From Thiorhodovibrio winogradskyi (GTDB lineage: Bacteria > Pseudomonadota > Gammaproteobacteria > Chromatiales > Chromatiaceae): a stretch of 64,000 nucleotides of DNA. The notes beneath the pieces were generated by a model. The model made no database searches and was not told the origin of the DNA. It saw only the letters and a program-made list of their open reading frames with translations. Positions 30,125 to 39,844 of this stretch are shown in pieces (positions within the stretch are counted from its first letter, which is position 1; each line of letters starts with the position of its first letter). The stretch is taken from positions 1,437,531-1,501,530 of the forward strand of contig NZ_CP121472.1 in the NCBI RefSeq assembly GCF_036208045.1, read 5' to 3'. The position numbers and the translations under genes were made by a program.

Positions 30125-31732
30125 TTATCTTGCGGCAGTTCTTGGCATCAGCGAAGCCAGTGGCTCGGGTGTAATGCGCACTGGCGTGCCAACGGAGACC
30201 GACTGAAACAGAAACTTGATTGCATCGGCGTGCATGCGATAGCAACCGGAGGAAGCCGCTCGACCGACAGTCCGCGGCTGGTCGGTGCCATGGATGCGAA
30301 TATAGGGAAAACCAAGATTGAGCGCGTAGGCGCCGAGCGGATTGCGCGGGCCAGGTCCCATGCTGGTTGGCAATTTTGGGTTGCGCTTGCGCATGTCCGG
30401 TGGAGGTGTCCAAGTCGGGTTGGGGCGTTTCACGGTGATTTGGGTATCGCCGAAAATGTGATAGGACCAGTGGCGCCCAATCGCGACCGGCCAGACATAG
30501 ATGGTGCCATCCTTGGCATGGTAGAGCAGCTTGCGGTCGGCAATGGAGATGAGGATGGAATCCGGCCCCAAGGGGGATGCCGAATAATCCAGCGTGGCAC
30601 CGCCCTGTCCAAAGCGCGCGGGTGGCTTTGGTGGAGGCGGTGGTGGAGTGCTTTGTGTCTCGGTATCCGCTGGTGCGGAATCTGCATCAAGGGGTTCGCC
30701 GCTGGTAGCCTCGGCATTTTCTTCGCGATCTGCATTGTGGCGATTATCTTCAGTGCCATCTTCCACCGGATAGGCGTCTGCTTCCGCATCGGTTGGAGCT
30801 GTGCTAGACGGGACATCAGGGGCTCGATCTGTGTTGCCGGCCTTTGTTTCGCTGCGGTCCGTGTCGACAGAGTTAGGCGGCTGCTTGTCGGTCTGTGTGT
30901 GCAGTGTCGCCAGACTGCCAGAGAAGGCCACTGGGGTTGGTAGGCATTCGGCGCCGCGCTGGCGCAAACTGGCGCAGATTCTGTCGCGCTCGAGCGCGTC
31001 ACCGGCAACCGCGCGCAGCGCGATGTAGTGATAAAGCTGGGTGTAGACCGGTATCACATCGCCGAGCAGATCGGGGAAACGCGCGTGGAGCAATTGCCAG
31101 CCTTGCTCGGCCATGGATCTGTCATGGTAAAGCGCGAGCTGCATGCCGGGCTGTTCAGTGGTTGGCTGGGTGCTGACCGCGGCGACGGGCGAAGCTGTGG
31201 GTGGAGAAAGGGATTGAATATCGGCCTGCTTGGCGATTGGCTTGGCGATTGGCTTGGCGGCCTGATTGGAGGTTGGCTCGGCAATTGGCTCGGCGGTCCG
31301 CTCCGCGATTGGCTTGGCATCTGGAACGGCGTTTTGCCTTTGTTCAGTGCCTGGAATGTCGGATGATTCGCTCGGGATGGTGCTGACATCCAACCGGGTC
31401 AAGAAACACTGATGACCGGCCTGACGCAGCTTCTGGCAGCCACTTTGGGCGTCGCCGCCCGCTGTCGTTGCCATTAATGAAAAGACCCAGTCGCGCTCGA
31501 CCACCTGGGGCTGGAGTCCTGCGACGGCATCAGGATGGCGCCGCGCGAGCCTCTGCCAGGCGCTCCATGCCGCCGACTCCTTAGGATGGTCTGAGATATG
31601 CACGACCGAGCGGGGTTGCGCGAACGCCGAGTGACAGAAAGCCTGATAACAGAGGACAAGGCAGCTAGCTAGGATGGTTCTCAGCCAGGTGGTTCTCAGC
31701 CATGGGTCGCAATGTGGCATTCGAAGCAACAT
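30125..31732 (-). CDS. L,D-transpeptidase with SPOR-like repeats
   Basis: Exported peptidoglycan cross-linking enzyme of about 535 residues. The YkuD catalytic domain is at the C-terminus: DSILISIADRKLLYHAKDG opens it, and HGTD... followed by ASSGCYRMHADAI contains the active-site Cys and upstream His. Two SPOR-like segments (around QSGCQKLRQAGHQCFLTRLD and ERDRICASLRQRGAECLPTP) precede it and may bind denuded glycan. They are linked by low-complexity tracts, one of Ala-Lys-Pro-Ile type built from 12-bp units. Start 31732 gives an export signal (WLRTILASCLVLCYQAFCHS, cleavage near AFAQ); the longer frame starts with TTG and is less likely. Confidence 0.88.
   Translation of the reverse strand: MLLRMPHCDPWLRTTWLRTILASCLVLCYQAFCHSAFAQPRSVVHISDHPKESAAWSAWQRLARRHPDAVAGLQPQVVERDWVFSLMATTAGGDAQSGCQKLRQAGHQCFLTRLDVSTIPSESSDIPGTEQRQNAVPDAKPIAERTAEPIAEPTSNQAAKPIAKPIAKQADIQSLSPPTASPVAAVSTQPTTEQPGMQLALYHDRSMAEQGWQLLHARFPDLLGDVIPVYTQLYHYIALRAVAGDALERDRICASLRQRGAECLPTPVAFSGSLATLHTQTDKQPPNSVDTDRSETKAGNTDRAPDVPSSTAPTDAEADAYPVEDGTEDNRHNADREENAEATSGEPLDADSAPADTETQSTPPPPPPKPPARFGQGGATLDYSASPLGPDSILISIADRKLLYHAKDGTIYVWPVAIGRHWSYHIFGDTQITVKRPNPTWTPPPDMRKRNPKLPTSMGPGPRNPLGAYALNLGFPYIRIHGTDQPRTVGRAASSGCYRMHADAIKFLFQSVSVGTPVRITPEPLASLMPRTAAR
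31228..31324 (-). repeat. 12-bp repeat tract in the L,D-transpeptidase linker
   Basis: In-frame units reading AEPI/AEPT/AKPI/AKQA tetrapeptides, each from a 12-bp element of the GGCTTGGCGATT type (three near-perfect copies at the left end, diverging to the right). Forms the Pro-rich linker between the two SPOR-like segments. Confidence 0.8.
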
Positions 31733-31937
31733 GGTGGGCTTTCTGGTTCTCTTGGGTGGAACAGAATGTGGCTCGCGGCCGGTGATAAAAGAGTTTGAAA
31801 TTCCGTTCAAACCCTGAAGTCAAGCCTCGCCCCGGGGCGGCTGAAATGTTCGGCGGCTCATGGTCATTGTAGCAGCGCGCGGCCCAAATGTGACGCAGCC
31901 GACGCGCACGTTCTGGCAAATTAGCCGAGGTGCTGTC

Positions 31938-32552
31938 ATGAAAATTGCTGTGATGAAAGGTATTTTTCCCTTGTTATTGTTTCTGGGCCTTGCCATGCCG
32001 CCCGTCTTGGCCTTGGATGATCAGGTGTTGGTGACGGGCAAACCGCGGCCGGGTGGGGTGCGCATGATTGTTCTGCATGCCACTGGTGGGCCGGACTGCA
32101 TTGACTCGCGCAGTTTTCGCGGCGGCACGCTGGATGGCATCCTGGGGCATTTTCTGCGCAACCGTAGCCGCATCAGCATCCACTACGTCATTGGCCGTGA
32201 TGGTCGGGTCGTGAGTATGGTGCCTGAGTCCCAGGTCGCCTGGCATGTGCGCGGGCATAATCAGGACTCCATCGGCATTGAGCTGGTCAATGACGGCGAT
32301 GGTGTTGATCCTTTTCCCCCAGCGCAGATTGATCGCTTGGTGGAACTTCTGCGCGGGCTGCTTGAGCGTCATCGGTTGGACGGGGATGCGATTAAATCCC
32401 ATGCCGAGCTTGATGATTCAACCATTGTTTGCAAGGGCGTCGCGATCAAGCGCAAGCAGGATCCAGGCGCGGCCTTCCCCTGGGAGCGGGTATTGGCTGA
32501 ACTCCGGCGAGACTCAGGCCAAGACTCAGGCCAAGATTCAGCTTGGAACTAA
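31938..32552 (+). CDS. N-acetylmuramoyl-L-alanine amidase (AmpD/AmiD type)
   Basis: Zinc amidase of the amidase_2 family, 204 residues, exported (MKGIFPLLLFLGLAMPPVLA). Start at 31938 with GAGG 7 bases upstream. Zinc ligands are visible: His in MIVLHATGG, His in IKSHAEL and Asp in QDPGAAFPW. SIHYVIGRDGRVVSMVPESQ and WHVRGHNQDSIGIELVN are family blocks. It faces the L,D-transpeptidase from a shared promoter region, so both may be controlled together in cell-wall turnover. The C-terminus is a 12-bp repeat tail (DSGQDSGQDSAWN). Confidence 0.9.
   Translation: MKIAVMKGIFPLLLFLGLAMPPVLALDDQVLVTGKPRPGGVRMIVLHATGGPDCIDSRSFRGGTLDGILGHFLRNRSRISIHYVIGRDGRVVSMVPESQVAWHVRGHNQDSIGIELVNDGDGVDPFPPAQIDRLVELLRGLLERHRLDGDAIKSHAELDDSTIVCKGVAIKRKQDPGAAFPWERVLAELRRDSGQDSGQDSAWN
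32511..32546 (+). repeat. 12-bp repeats at the amidase C-terminus
   Basis: GACTCAGGCCAA occurs twice in tandem (32511, 32523), followed by a diverged third unit (GATTCAGCTTGG), encoding DSGQ-DSGQ-DSAW just before the stop. Confidence 0.92.
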
Positions 32553-32652
32553 AACGGAGCCCCAGCACGTCCTTGACGGACAGTCAGGCATGCTGGCGGT
32601 TGCACCAGTTTGCGCCCAAACCTTGGTCACACAGAATCGGGATTGCGGACAT

Positions 32653-32676
32653 GAAAAAGGGGCGCTCAGCGCCCCT
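32653..32676 (-). terminator. Terminator of cydA-cydB-cydX
   Basis: Perfect 9-bp stem AGGGGCGCT/AGCGCCCCT with a 1-base centre (32658-32676); on the minus strand it is followed by TTTTTC (32657-32652). It lies 29 bases after the cydX stop. Confidence 0.88.
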
Positions 32677-32704
32677 AAATGCGGATTAGCAGACTCCGCG
32701 CGAC

Positions 32705-32818
32705 TCAGTCATCGTCGTTGGCAGGCCCGAGGTACTGCTCGGACTCATACCACATGACATTGATGATGCCAAAGGCGATAGCCAGCAGGACGCCGAGAAT
32801 CCAGGCGAAATACCACAT
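32705..32818 (-). CDS. cydX: Cytochrome bd small subunit CydX
   Basis: A 37-residue protein starting MWYFAWILGVLLAIAFGIIN and ending ANDDD. MWYFAWILG is the hallmark of CydX (YbgT), the single-helix third subunit needed to stabilise haems in cytochrome bd oxidase. GGAGG lies 7 bases upstream of the ATG. It is 58 bases after cydB and followed by a terminator, so it is the last gene of the operon. Confidence 0.96.
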   Translation of the reverse strand: MWYFAWILGVLLAIAFGIINVMWYESEQYLGPANDDD

Positions 32819-32876
32819 GCTTTGTCCTCCGGTGATGGATTGACCAATGAGCGGTTGAGCGACTTAATTGGGCGAC

Positions 32877-34019
32877 TCAGTAGGCCAGGGTTTTCTGGGC
32901 GTCGATTTCCTCGGTGGTAATGCGTCGCCACATCTTGGCGTAAGTCCAGGTGGTATACGCGAGGATGATGGGGATGAAGATCATGGCCGCCCAGAACATC
33001 ACCGTCAGCGTCAGATGACTAGAGACGGCATCCCAGGCAATCAGACTGCTGTTGGGGTTGGTGCTTGAGGGCATGATGAAGGGAAACATGGCGGAACCGG
33101 CGGTCATGATGATGCCGGTAATCCCCAGGCCGCTCAGGATCAGTCCCAGCCCCGCGCGGTCTTGCATGGACATGGAGATGGCGCCGCCCAGGCCGGCAAA
33201 GCCGAGGATGGGGAAGAGCAGTGTCAGCGGCCAGTCCTTGTAGCTGTTGAGCCAGCCCCAGCGATCAGCCACCACCTCCTTGGTGAGCGGATTGGGGATG
33301 GCGTCGGCGCCGGGCATTTCGACCACTGAGTAGCCATAGCCAGCGATTGCCAGCCAGATACCGGCCAGCGCGAAGGTGGCGATGGTCGTCAGCCCCAGTG
33401 CCTTGACGACCGCCTTGGCGCGCGAGGCGACCGGCTCCCCTGTGCGCAGCTGCAGCCAGATGGCCCCGTGCATGGTCAGCATGGCGAGGCTGACCACACC
33501 GACCAGCAGCGCGAAGGGGTTGAGCAGCCCGAAGAAGCTGCCGGTGTAGTAAGGCCGCAGCAGTTCATCGAGGTGGAAGGGCACCCCCTGTAGCAGGTTG
33601 CCAAAGGCAATGCCGAACACCAGTGCCGGCACCGCGCCGCCGATAAACAGACCCCAGTCCCAGGCGCTGCGCCACATCGGGTTTTCGATCTTGCTGCGAT
33701 AGTCAAAGCCGACTGGTCGGAAAAACAAGGCGAACAAGGCAAGCAGCATGGCGAAATAAAACCCGCTGAAGGCCGCCGCATAGACTAGCGGCCAGGCGGC
33801 GAAGATCGCCCCGCCGGCCGTGATCAGCCATACCTGATTGCCGTCCCAGTGCGGCCCAACGGTATTGATGATCACCCGGCGTTCCAGGTCGTTCTTGCCC
33901 AGGAAGGGCAGCAGGGTGCCTACCCCCATGTCCATGCCGTCGGTGACGGCAAAGCCAATGAAGAGCACGCCGACCAGCACCCACCAGATGAGTTTCAGCA
34001 CTTCGTAGTCGAGGATCAT
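32877..34019 (-). CDS. cydB: Cytochrome bd ubiquinol oxidase subunit II (CydB)
   Basis: Protein of 380 residues with eight or nine membrane helices. It starts MILDYEVLKLIWWVLVGVLF and carries the CydB blocks FAVTDGMDMGVGTLLPFLG and GPHWDGNQVWLITAGGAIFA. The open frame extends further upstream through a repeat-rich tail of cydA; start 34019 is 4 bases after the cydA stop. Forms the heterodimer with CydA that reduces O2 at low oxygen tension. The presence of a long ending HAL helix pair and MPSSTNPNSSL is consistent with the quinol-oxidase rather than the CIO form. Confidence 0.96.
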   Translation of the reverse strand: MILDYEVLKLIWWVLVGVLFIGFAVTDGMDMGVGTLLPFLGKNDLERRVIINTVGPHWDGNQVWLITAGGAIFAAWPLVYAAAFSGFYFAMLLALFALFFRPVGFDYRSKIENPMWRSAWDWGLFIGGAVPALVFGIAFGNLLQGVPFHLDELLRPYYTGSFFGLLNPFALLVGVVSLAMLTMHGAIWLQLRTGEPVASRAKAVVKALGLTTIATFALAGIWLAIAGYGYSVVEMPGADAIPNPLTKEVVADRWGWLNSYKDWPLTLLFPILGFAGLGGAISMSMQDRAGLGLILSGLGITGIIMTAGSAMFPFIMPSSTNPNSSLIAWDAVSSHLTLTVMFWAAMIFIPIILAYTTWTYAKMWRRITTEEIDAQKTLAY

Positions 34020-34023
34020 GGTA

Positions 34024-35682
34024 TCAGTCTCCCGTGTTTTCCTTGCTCGGTGCGCTCGCGGGCATGGCGCCGCCGCCTGTGCCTGATCCGGTGCCTGCTC
34101 CGGTACCTGATCCGCTTCCGGTTCCAGTTCCGGCCTCGCGCTCATGGTGATAGCGCCCGCTATGGAGTGAACTCGGACCCTGACGGCTGAATTTGATCAT
34201 CAGGAACATCTCGATCAGGAAGAGCGCGGTGTAGAAGATGATAAAGGCTGTCAGGCTGGTCATGACTTGATCCGCTGTCAGGCTCGAGGCCGCGATGCTG
34301 GTTGGCAGCACTTCGCCGATGGCCCAGGGCTGGCGGCCGAATTCCGCCACGAACCAGCCGGTCTCTGCCGCGATCCAGGGGACCGGAATGCTCCACAGGA
34401 AGGCACGCAGCAGCCAGCGTTTCTGTTGGATGACCCGCTTGGCGTTGTAGTAGAAACCAAGCACGATCAACAGCAGCATCCAGAAGCCGGCCATGACCAT
34501 GACGCGGAAGCTCCAGAAAAGGGGCGCTACCTCGGGGATGGAATCCTTGGCGGCGAGCTTGATCTGCTCCTCGGTGGCCTCGGCGGGATTGTCGGTGTAG
34601 CGCTTAAGCAGCAGCCCGTAGCCGAGGTCATCGACATGTTCCTCGAAGACCGCGCGATTGGCCTCGGTATCCTCGCCGCCACGCAGTTTTTGCAGATAGT
34701 TGTAAGCGATCATCCCGGAGCGGATGCGGATTTCATGATCGCGCATCAAATCCTTCAGACCCACCACTTCCTTGTCGAGCGAGCGGGTGGCGATCAGCCC
34801 CAGTGCCCAGGGGATTTTAACGGCGTTGTGGGTTTCCTCGTCCTCGTTACTGGGTTCACCATAAAGGGTGAAGCCGGCGGGTGCTTTCTCGGTGTGCCAC
34901 TCGGCCTCGATCGCGGCCAGCTTGACGCGCTGAACGTCGCCCACCTCGTAGCCGGATTCGTCGCCTAGCAGTATGACCGACAGGATGGAGGCCAGGCCAA
35001 AGCCCACCGCGACCGAGAAGGAGCGCTTGGCGAAGGCCAGATCGCGGCCTTTGAGCATGTACCAGGCTGAGATGCCCATCACGAACATGGAGGCGGTCAC
35101 ATAGCCCGCGGCCACGGTGTGCACGAATTTGACCTGTGCGACTGGGTTCATCAGGAGTTCCCAGAAGCTGGTCATTTCCATGCGCATGGTCTCGTAGCTG
35201 AACTCCGCGCCAACCGGATATTGCATCCAGCCGTTGGCGATCAAAATCCAGAGCGCGGAGAGGTTGGATCCCAGCGCGGTCAGGAAGGTGACGGTGAGAT
35301 GCTGACGCTTGCTGAGTCGCTCCCAGCCGAGGAAGAACAGGCCAATGAAGGTGGATTCAAGGAAAAAGGCCATCAGGCCCTCTATGGCCAGCGGGGCGCC
35401 GAAGACATCGCCGACATAGTGGGAGTAGTAGGACCAGTTGGTGCCGAACTGAAATTCCATGGTCAGTCCGGTGGTGACCCCGAGCGCGAAGTTGATGCCG
35501 AACAACTTGCCCCAGAATTTGGTCATGTCACGGTAGATTTCGCGCCCGGTCATGACATAGACACTCTCCATGATGACCAGCATCCAGGAGAGCCCCAATG
35601 TCAGGGGCACGAAGAGGAAGTGATACATCGCGGTGGCGGCGAACTGCCATCGCGATAGCTCGATCATGGTACTGTCAAGCAT
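34024..35682 (-). CDS. cydA: Cytochrome bd ubiquinol oxidase subunit I (CydA)
   Basis: Protein of 552 residues that binds haems b558, b595 and d. The first His ligand is in FAATAMYHFLFVPLTLGLSW, the second in VKFVHTVAAGYVTASMF, and the Met ligand is in the later RVMVMAGFWMLL segment. The quinol-binding loop is of the long type (between about 250 and 390, including GDESGYEVGDVQRVKLAAIE). The C-terminus has a Gly-Thr/Ser repeat tail (GTGSGSGTGAGTGSGTGGG) absent from most homologues. GAGGA lies 9 bases upstream. No FNR or ArcA site could be recognised in the 155 bases before it. Confidence 0.96.
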   Translation of the reverse strand: MLDSTMIELSRWQFAATAMYHFLFVPLTLGLSWMLVIMESVYVMTGREIYRDMTKFWGKLFGINFALGVTTGLTMEFQFGTNWSYYSHYVGDVFGAPLAIEGLMAFFLESTFIGLFFLGWERLSKRQHLTVTFLTALGSNLSALWILIANGWMQYPVGAEFSYETMRMEMTSFWELLMNPVAQVKFVHTVAAGYVTASMFVMGISAWYMLKGRDLAFAKRSFSVAVGFGLASILSVILLGDESGYEVGDVQRVKLAAIEAEWHTEKAPAGFTLYGEPSNEDEETHNAVKIPWALGLIATRSLDKEVVGLKDLMRDHEIRIRSGMIAYNYLQKLRGGEDTEANRAVFEEHVDDLGYGLLLKRYTDNPAEATEEQIKLAAKDSIPEVAPLFWSFRVMVMAGFWMLLLIVLGFYYNAKRVIQQKRWLLRAFLWSIPVPWIAAETGWFVAEFGRQPWAIGEVLPTSIAASSLTADQVMTSLTAFIIFYTALFLIEMFLMIKFSRQGPSSLHSGRYHHEREAGTGTGSGSGTGAGTGSGTGGGAMPASAPSKENTGD

Positions 35683-35837
35683 CGCGCTGATTCCTCAAGA
35701 TGGAAGGATTGGGTGGCTCGGGGCCCATGCGCGGGTGGCCTAACCAGACAGGCGCCGACCCCGACCGCGAATTAAAGCAGGTTAGAGTCCGAGATGATAG
35801 GTCGGATATTGCCATTGGCCCGAGTCGATGCGAAAGA

Positions 35838-37184
35838 TCAGGGCCAGATGCCGCGTTGCCGCAGGACATGGGTCAGGCGTTCGAGGGATTCCACCAGCGC
35901 GGCGGTGCGCAGATCGTGGCGTTTTGAATCGCCTTTCATCGTATCCGTGGGTGGCGAGAACTGGCGCCAGCGAGAAGCCACCCTGTCGGTGGCATCGTTC
36001 ATGCGTACCCGCAGCTTGCTGTTTATTTCTTCGAGTGGCCAGGTGTGGTGCTCGATGTTTTGCACCCACTCGTAGTAACTCACGGTGACGCCGCCGGCAT
36101 TGGCCAGGATGTCCGGTAGTACCAAAATACCCTTGTCGGTCAGGATGTCATCGGCCTCCGGCGTGATGGGCCGATTGGCGCCTTCGACGATCAATCGGGC
36201 CTTGATCTGCACGGCATTGCCAGAATGAATCTGCCCGCCAAGCGCGGCCGGAATCAGCAGGTCGCACTCAAGTGCCAGTAGCTCCGCGGGGGTGATGTTG
36301 CGGCTCTCGGCAAAGCCCAGCACGCTGCCGGTTTCAGCCTTGTGGCGAGCGAGGGCGGCCAGATCCAACCCCTCGGGGTCGAGAACGGCGCCACGCGAGT
36401 CGCTGATGGCGATGATGCGCGCGCCGCGCTCGTGCAGCAGTTGTGCCGCCACCCGGCCGACCTCGCCATAGCCCTGAATGACGACCCTCGCGCCGGCCAA
36501 CTCACTCAGGCCCGGCACCGCGCCAAGGGATACCAGGCGCTCGGCGCTGTAGACACAGCCACGTCCGGTGGCCTCGTCCCGTCCCTCGGAGCCGCCGAGT
36601 TCCAGCGGCTTGCCCGTGACCACCGGCAGATTGTTCTTACCGGGATGCATGGCGTCGAAGGTGTCCAGAATCCATGCCATGGTCTGTGAGCTAGTGTAGA
36701 GATCCGGCGCTGGAATGTCGGTATAAGGACCGATGTTGTCGCCAAGTTCCGAGATGAAGCGGCGGGTGATGTGGCGCAGTTCGCGCTCGCTCAAGTCTTT
36801 GGGATCGCAAGTCACACCACCCTTGGCGCCGCCGAAGGGTACGCGCACCAGGGCGCATTTCCAGGTCATGAGCGCGGCCAGGGCACCGACTTCGGACAGG
36901 GACACCCGGGGGTGGTAGCGGATGCCACCCTTGCCGGGTCCGAGCAGCCGATTGTGCAGGACTCTGTAACCGACGAAATTCGCCAGGCTGCCGTCGTCGC
37001 GCTGAATGGGCACATTGACGGTAATGGTGCGCCTTGGGTGGCGCAGCACCTGAATCATCCCGGGGTCAATGTCGCTGAAGTGGGCACAGGCGCGCGCGAA
37101 TTGCACATCGATGATGCGCTCGGGATCGAGTTCGCGCGGGGCCGGGCCAGTGGTTTCAGCGGTTGGTTGTTGTGTGTCGCTCAT
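35838..37184 (-). CDS. Glu/Leu/Phe/Val dehydrogenase family enzyme
   Basis: Hexameric-type amino acid dehydrogenase, 448 residues, most likely a glutamate dehydrogenase. GPGKGGIRYHP and VPFGGAKGGVTCDP hold the substrate-binding and catalytic Lys; VVIQGYGEVG is the dinucleotide-binding turn; CDLLIPAALGGQIHSGNA and VEGANRPITPEA follow as in the family. ATG at 37184 has a weak ribosome binding site. It stands alone between cydA and glgP on the same strand. NAD versus NADP use cannot be read with confidence; the reaction links ammonium and 2-oxoglutarate pools. Confidence 0.9.
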   Translation of the reverse strand: MSDTQQPTAETTGPAPRELDPERIIDVQFARACAHFSDIDPGMIQVLRHPRRTITVNVPIQRDDGSLANFVGYRVLHNRLLGPGKGGIRYHPRVSLSEVGALAALMTWKCALVRVPFGGAKGGVTCDPKDLSERELRHITRRFISELGDNIGPYTDIPAPDLYTSSQTMAWILDTFDAMHPGKNNLPVVTGKPLELGGSEGRDEATGRGCVYSAERLVSLGAVPGLSELAGARVVIQGYGEVGRVAAQLLHERGARIIAISDSRGAVLDPEGLDLAALARHKAETGSVLGFAESRNITPAELLALECDLLIPAALGGQIHSGNAVQIKARLIVEGANRPITPEADDILTDKGILVLPDILANAGGVTVSYYEWVQNIEHHTWPLEEINSKLRVRMNDATDRVASRWRQFSPPTDTMKGDSKRHDLRTAALVESLERLTHVLRQRGIWP

Positions 37185-37330
37185 GGAGTTTGTCCAAACG
37201 TCATCCGACCTGAGGAAATTGGGGCGGTCCGGCCGGGGCGACCCTCAGGCCGCCCCGGGTGGACTTGGAGGGCAAGCTCTCGGCCAGCCATCCCATCCCA
37301 TTCCGCCCCATCCTGTTCCATCCGAACTCG

Positions 37331-39844
37331 CTAGCGTTTCCCAGGCGCCGGTGGTCGCACCGGATCAAGCCGCCAGATATCGCGGTTGTACTCGGCGATG
37401 GTGCGATCAGAGGAGAAATAGCCGCTGTGGGCGGTGTTAAGCATGCTCATGCGCAACCAACGCTCGCGATCCTGATACGCCTCGGCCACCTGCTCCTGGG
37501 TTTGGCGGTAGCTGTCGAAATCGGCCGCCGTCAGCCAGGGGTCGTTGGGATCGCGGATGCTGTGGATGATGGGGTCGAAAATCCCCTGCTCGAACTGACA
37601 GAAATGGCCGGATTCGAGCAAGGCCATGGTCTCGGCCAAGGCGGGGGAGCTTGCAATGATGCCATTGGGGTCATAGTGGCCGCGGGTGCGCTCGACCTCC
37701 TCGGCGGTAAGGCCGAACAGGAAGAAGTTTTCATCACCCACCTTGTCGCGAATCTCGATATTGGCGCCATCCAGGGTACCGATGGTGAGCGCGCCGTTCA
37801 TCATGAACTTCATGTTTCCGGTGCCCGAGGCCTCCTTGCCGGCGGTGGAGATTTGCTCGGACAGATCGGTTCCCGGGGCCAGGACTTCCATCACCGAGAC
37901 GCGATAGTCCGGAATGAAAGCAATGCGCAGTTGCTTATTGACCTTGGGATCGGCATTGACCACGGCGGCGACATTGTTGATCAGCTTAATGATGCGCTTG
38001 GCCATTTCATAGCCGGGCGCCGCCTTGCCGCCGAATAGTGTGCAACGCGGTGTGCCGAGGTCTTCACCGCGCTTGATGCGCGCGTAGAGATAAATCAAGT
38101 GCAGGACATTGAGCAGTTGGCGCTTGTACTCATGGATGCGCTTGACCTGCACGTCGAACAAAAACTCGGTCGGGAAGTCGACATCGCAGGCGGCCTTGAC
38201 CATGGTCGCGACGCGCTCTTTGTTGCTTTGTTTGATCTTATCCCAGCGCTCACGCATGGCGGCATCCTCGGCCGAGGGTGCCAGGCGTTCGAGCAGGGAG
38301 AGGTCATTGACCCAGTCCTCGCCGATGGTGTCGTTGAGCAATTCGCGCAGACCGGGATTGCACATGGCCAGCCAGCGGCGCGGAGTGACGCCATTGGTCT
38401 TGTTGTTGAACTTATCCGGCCAGAGTTCATAAAAATCCCGGAACAGCCCGCGAATCAGCAGCTCCGAATGCAGCGCCGCCACGCCATTGACCGAGAAACT
38501 GCCGACTATGGCCAGGAAGGCCATGCGCACCTGTGGATCATCTCCCTCCTCGATCAGCGACATGCGCCGCTGGCGATCCATGTCGCCCGGCCAGCGCCCG
38601 GCCACCTCGGACAGAAAGCGGGCGTTTATCTCGTAGATGATTTCCAGTAGCCGAGGCAACAATTGTGCGAACAGCCGCACCGGCCAACGCTCCAGTGCCT
38701 CGGGCAGCAGGGTGTGGTTGGTGTAGGCCATGGTCTGGCTGGTGATGGCCCAGGCGTCCTTCCACTCCAGGTAATGCTCATCCATCAGCTGGCGCATCAG
38801 TTCGGGCACCGAGACTGCCGGATGGGTGTCGTTGAGCTGGAAGCAGTTCTTCTCGGCAAAGTGGGTAAAGTCCTTGCCGTGTAGACGAATCCAGTCGCGC
38901 ATCACATCCTTGATGCTGGCGCTGGCGAGAAAATACTGCTGGCGCAGCCGGAGTTCCTTGCCGCACTCATTGGCATCGTTCGGGTAGAGCACCATGGTGA
39001 TGTGCTCGGCGTCGTTCTTGGCCGCGACGGATTCCGGATAACTGCCGGCGTTGAATTCGCCGAGGTCGAATTCATCGGTGGCGGCGGCCGACCACAGGCG
39101 TAGCGTATTGACGGTGTCGTTCAGGTAGCCGGGGATAGGAATGTCGTAAGGCACAGCCAGCACATTGTTGGTGTCGACCCAGCGCTTGTGCGGGCGTCCG
39201 TGTTCGTCGGTATAGTCCTCGGTGCGGCCGCCGAATCTAATGCGCTGGGTGTATTCCGGGCGCTCCAGTTCCCAGGGAACGCCATCACGCAGCCAATGAT
39301 CGGGTTCCTCGACCTGATGACCGTTTTCGATCAGTTGGCGGAACATGCCGTATTCGTAGCGTAGTCCGTAGCCTTTTACTGGCAGTTGCAGGGTGGCGCA
39401 ACTATCGAGAAAACAGGCCGCGAGTCGACCCAGGCCGCCATTGCCGAGGCCGGCGTCCATTTCAGCGGCTTCAATTTCCTCCAGGATCAACCCCATGTCG
39501 TGCAGGTTTTTCGCGGCACCTTCGGCCAGGCCCAGATTCATCAGGGCGTTGCTCATGGCGCGGCCCATCAGGAACTCGAGCGACAGATAGTGGGTGCGCT
39601 TGCAGTTGGCGACATCCTGCGCGGCGCGGGTGCTTTTCCAGCGCTCCATCAGCCGATCACGCAAGGCGACGGCCAGAGCCTTGTAGGGGTAGTAGCTGGA
39701 GCGGCAATCGCGATCACGGCCAAAATTATGCGCGTAATAGTGCTGAAAATCTCTGGCTAGCCCGGGGCCGTCCATCGCCAGGGGCGGCAGGTCGAACAGG
39801 CTGTCGTTAGGAGAGCTCTCGCGAAGGTCTTTGAACGGAGACAT
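37331..39844 (-). CDS. glgP: Glycogen phosphorylase
   Basis: Cytosolic PLP enzyme of 837 residues releasing glucose-1-phosphate from glycogen. Full length for the family. The PLP-lysine block reads EASGTGNMKFMMNGALTIG; EMDAGLGNGGLGRLAACFLD is the N-terminal signature; FLFDVQVKRIHEYKRQLLNV is another. AAGG lies upstream of the ATG at 39844. It has no other glycogen genes beside it. Fits an organism storing glycogen, as purple sulfur bacteria do. Confidence 0.97.
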   Translation of the reverse strand: MSPFKDLRESSPNDSLFDLPPLAMDGPGLARDFQHYYAHNFGRDRDCRSSYYPYKALAVALRDRLMERWKSTRAAQDVANCKRTHYLSLEFLMGRAMSNALMNLGLAEGAAKNLHDMGLILEEIEAAEMDAGLGNGGLGRLAACFLDSCATLQLPVKGYGLRYEYGMFRQLIENGHQVEEPDHWLRDGVPWELERPEYTQRIRFGGRTEDYTDEHGRPHKRWVDTNNVLAVPYDIPIPGYLNDTVNTLRLWSAAATDEFDLGEFNAGSYPESVAAKNDAEHITMVLYPNDANECGKELRLRQQYFLASASIKDVMRDWIRLHGKDFTHFAEKNCFQLNDTHPAVSVPELMRQLMDEHYLEWKDAWAITSQTMAYTNHTLLPEALERWPVRLFAQLLPRLLEIIYEINARFLSEVAGRWPGDMDRQRRMSLIEEGDDPQVRMAFLAIVGSFSVNGVAALHSELLIRGLFRDFYELWPDKFNNKTNGVTPRRWLAMCNPGLRELLNDTIGEDWVNDLSLLERLAPSAEDAAMRERWDKIKQSNKERVATMVKAACDVDFPTEFLFDVQVKRIHEYKRQLLNVLHLIYLYARIKRGEDLGTPRCTLFGGKAAPGYEMAKRIIKLINNVAAVVNADPKVNKQLRIAFIPDYRVSVMEVLAPGTDLSEQISTAGKEASGTGNMKFMMNGALTIGTLDGANIEIRDKVGDENFFLFGLTAEEVERTRGHYDPNGIIASSPALAETMALLESGHFCQFEQGIFDPIIHSIRDPNDPWLTAADFDSYRQTQEQVAEAYQDRERWLRMSMLNTAHSGYFSSDRTIAEYNRDIWRLDPVRPPAPGKR

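Noticed and set aside
35683-35837. FNR or ArcA control site before cydA
   Set aside because: No TTGAT-N4-ATCAA or similar box found in the 155 bases upstream.
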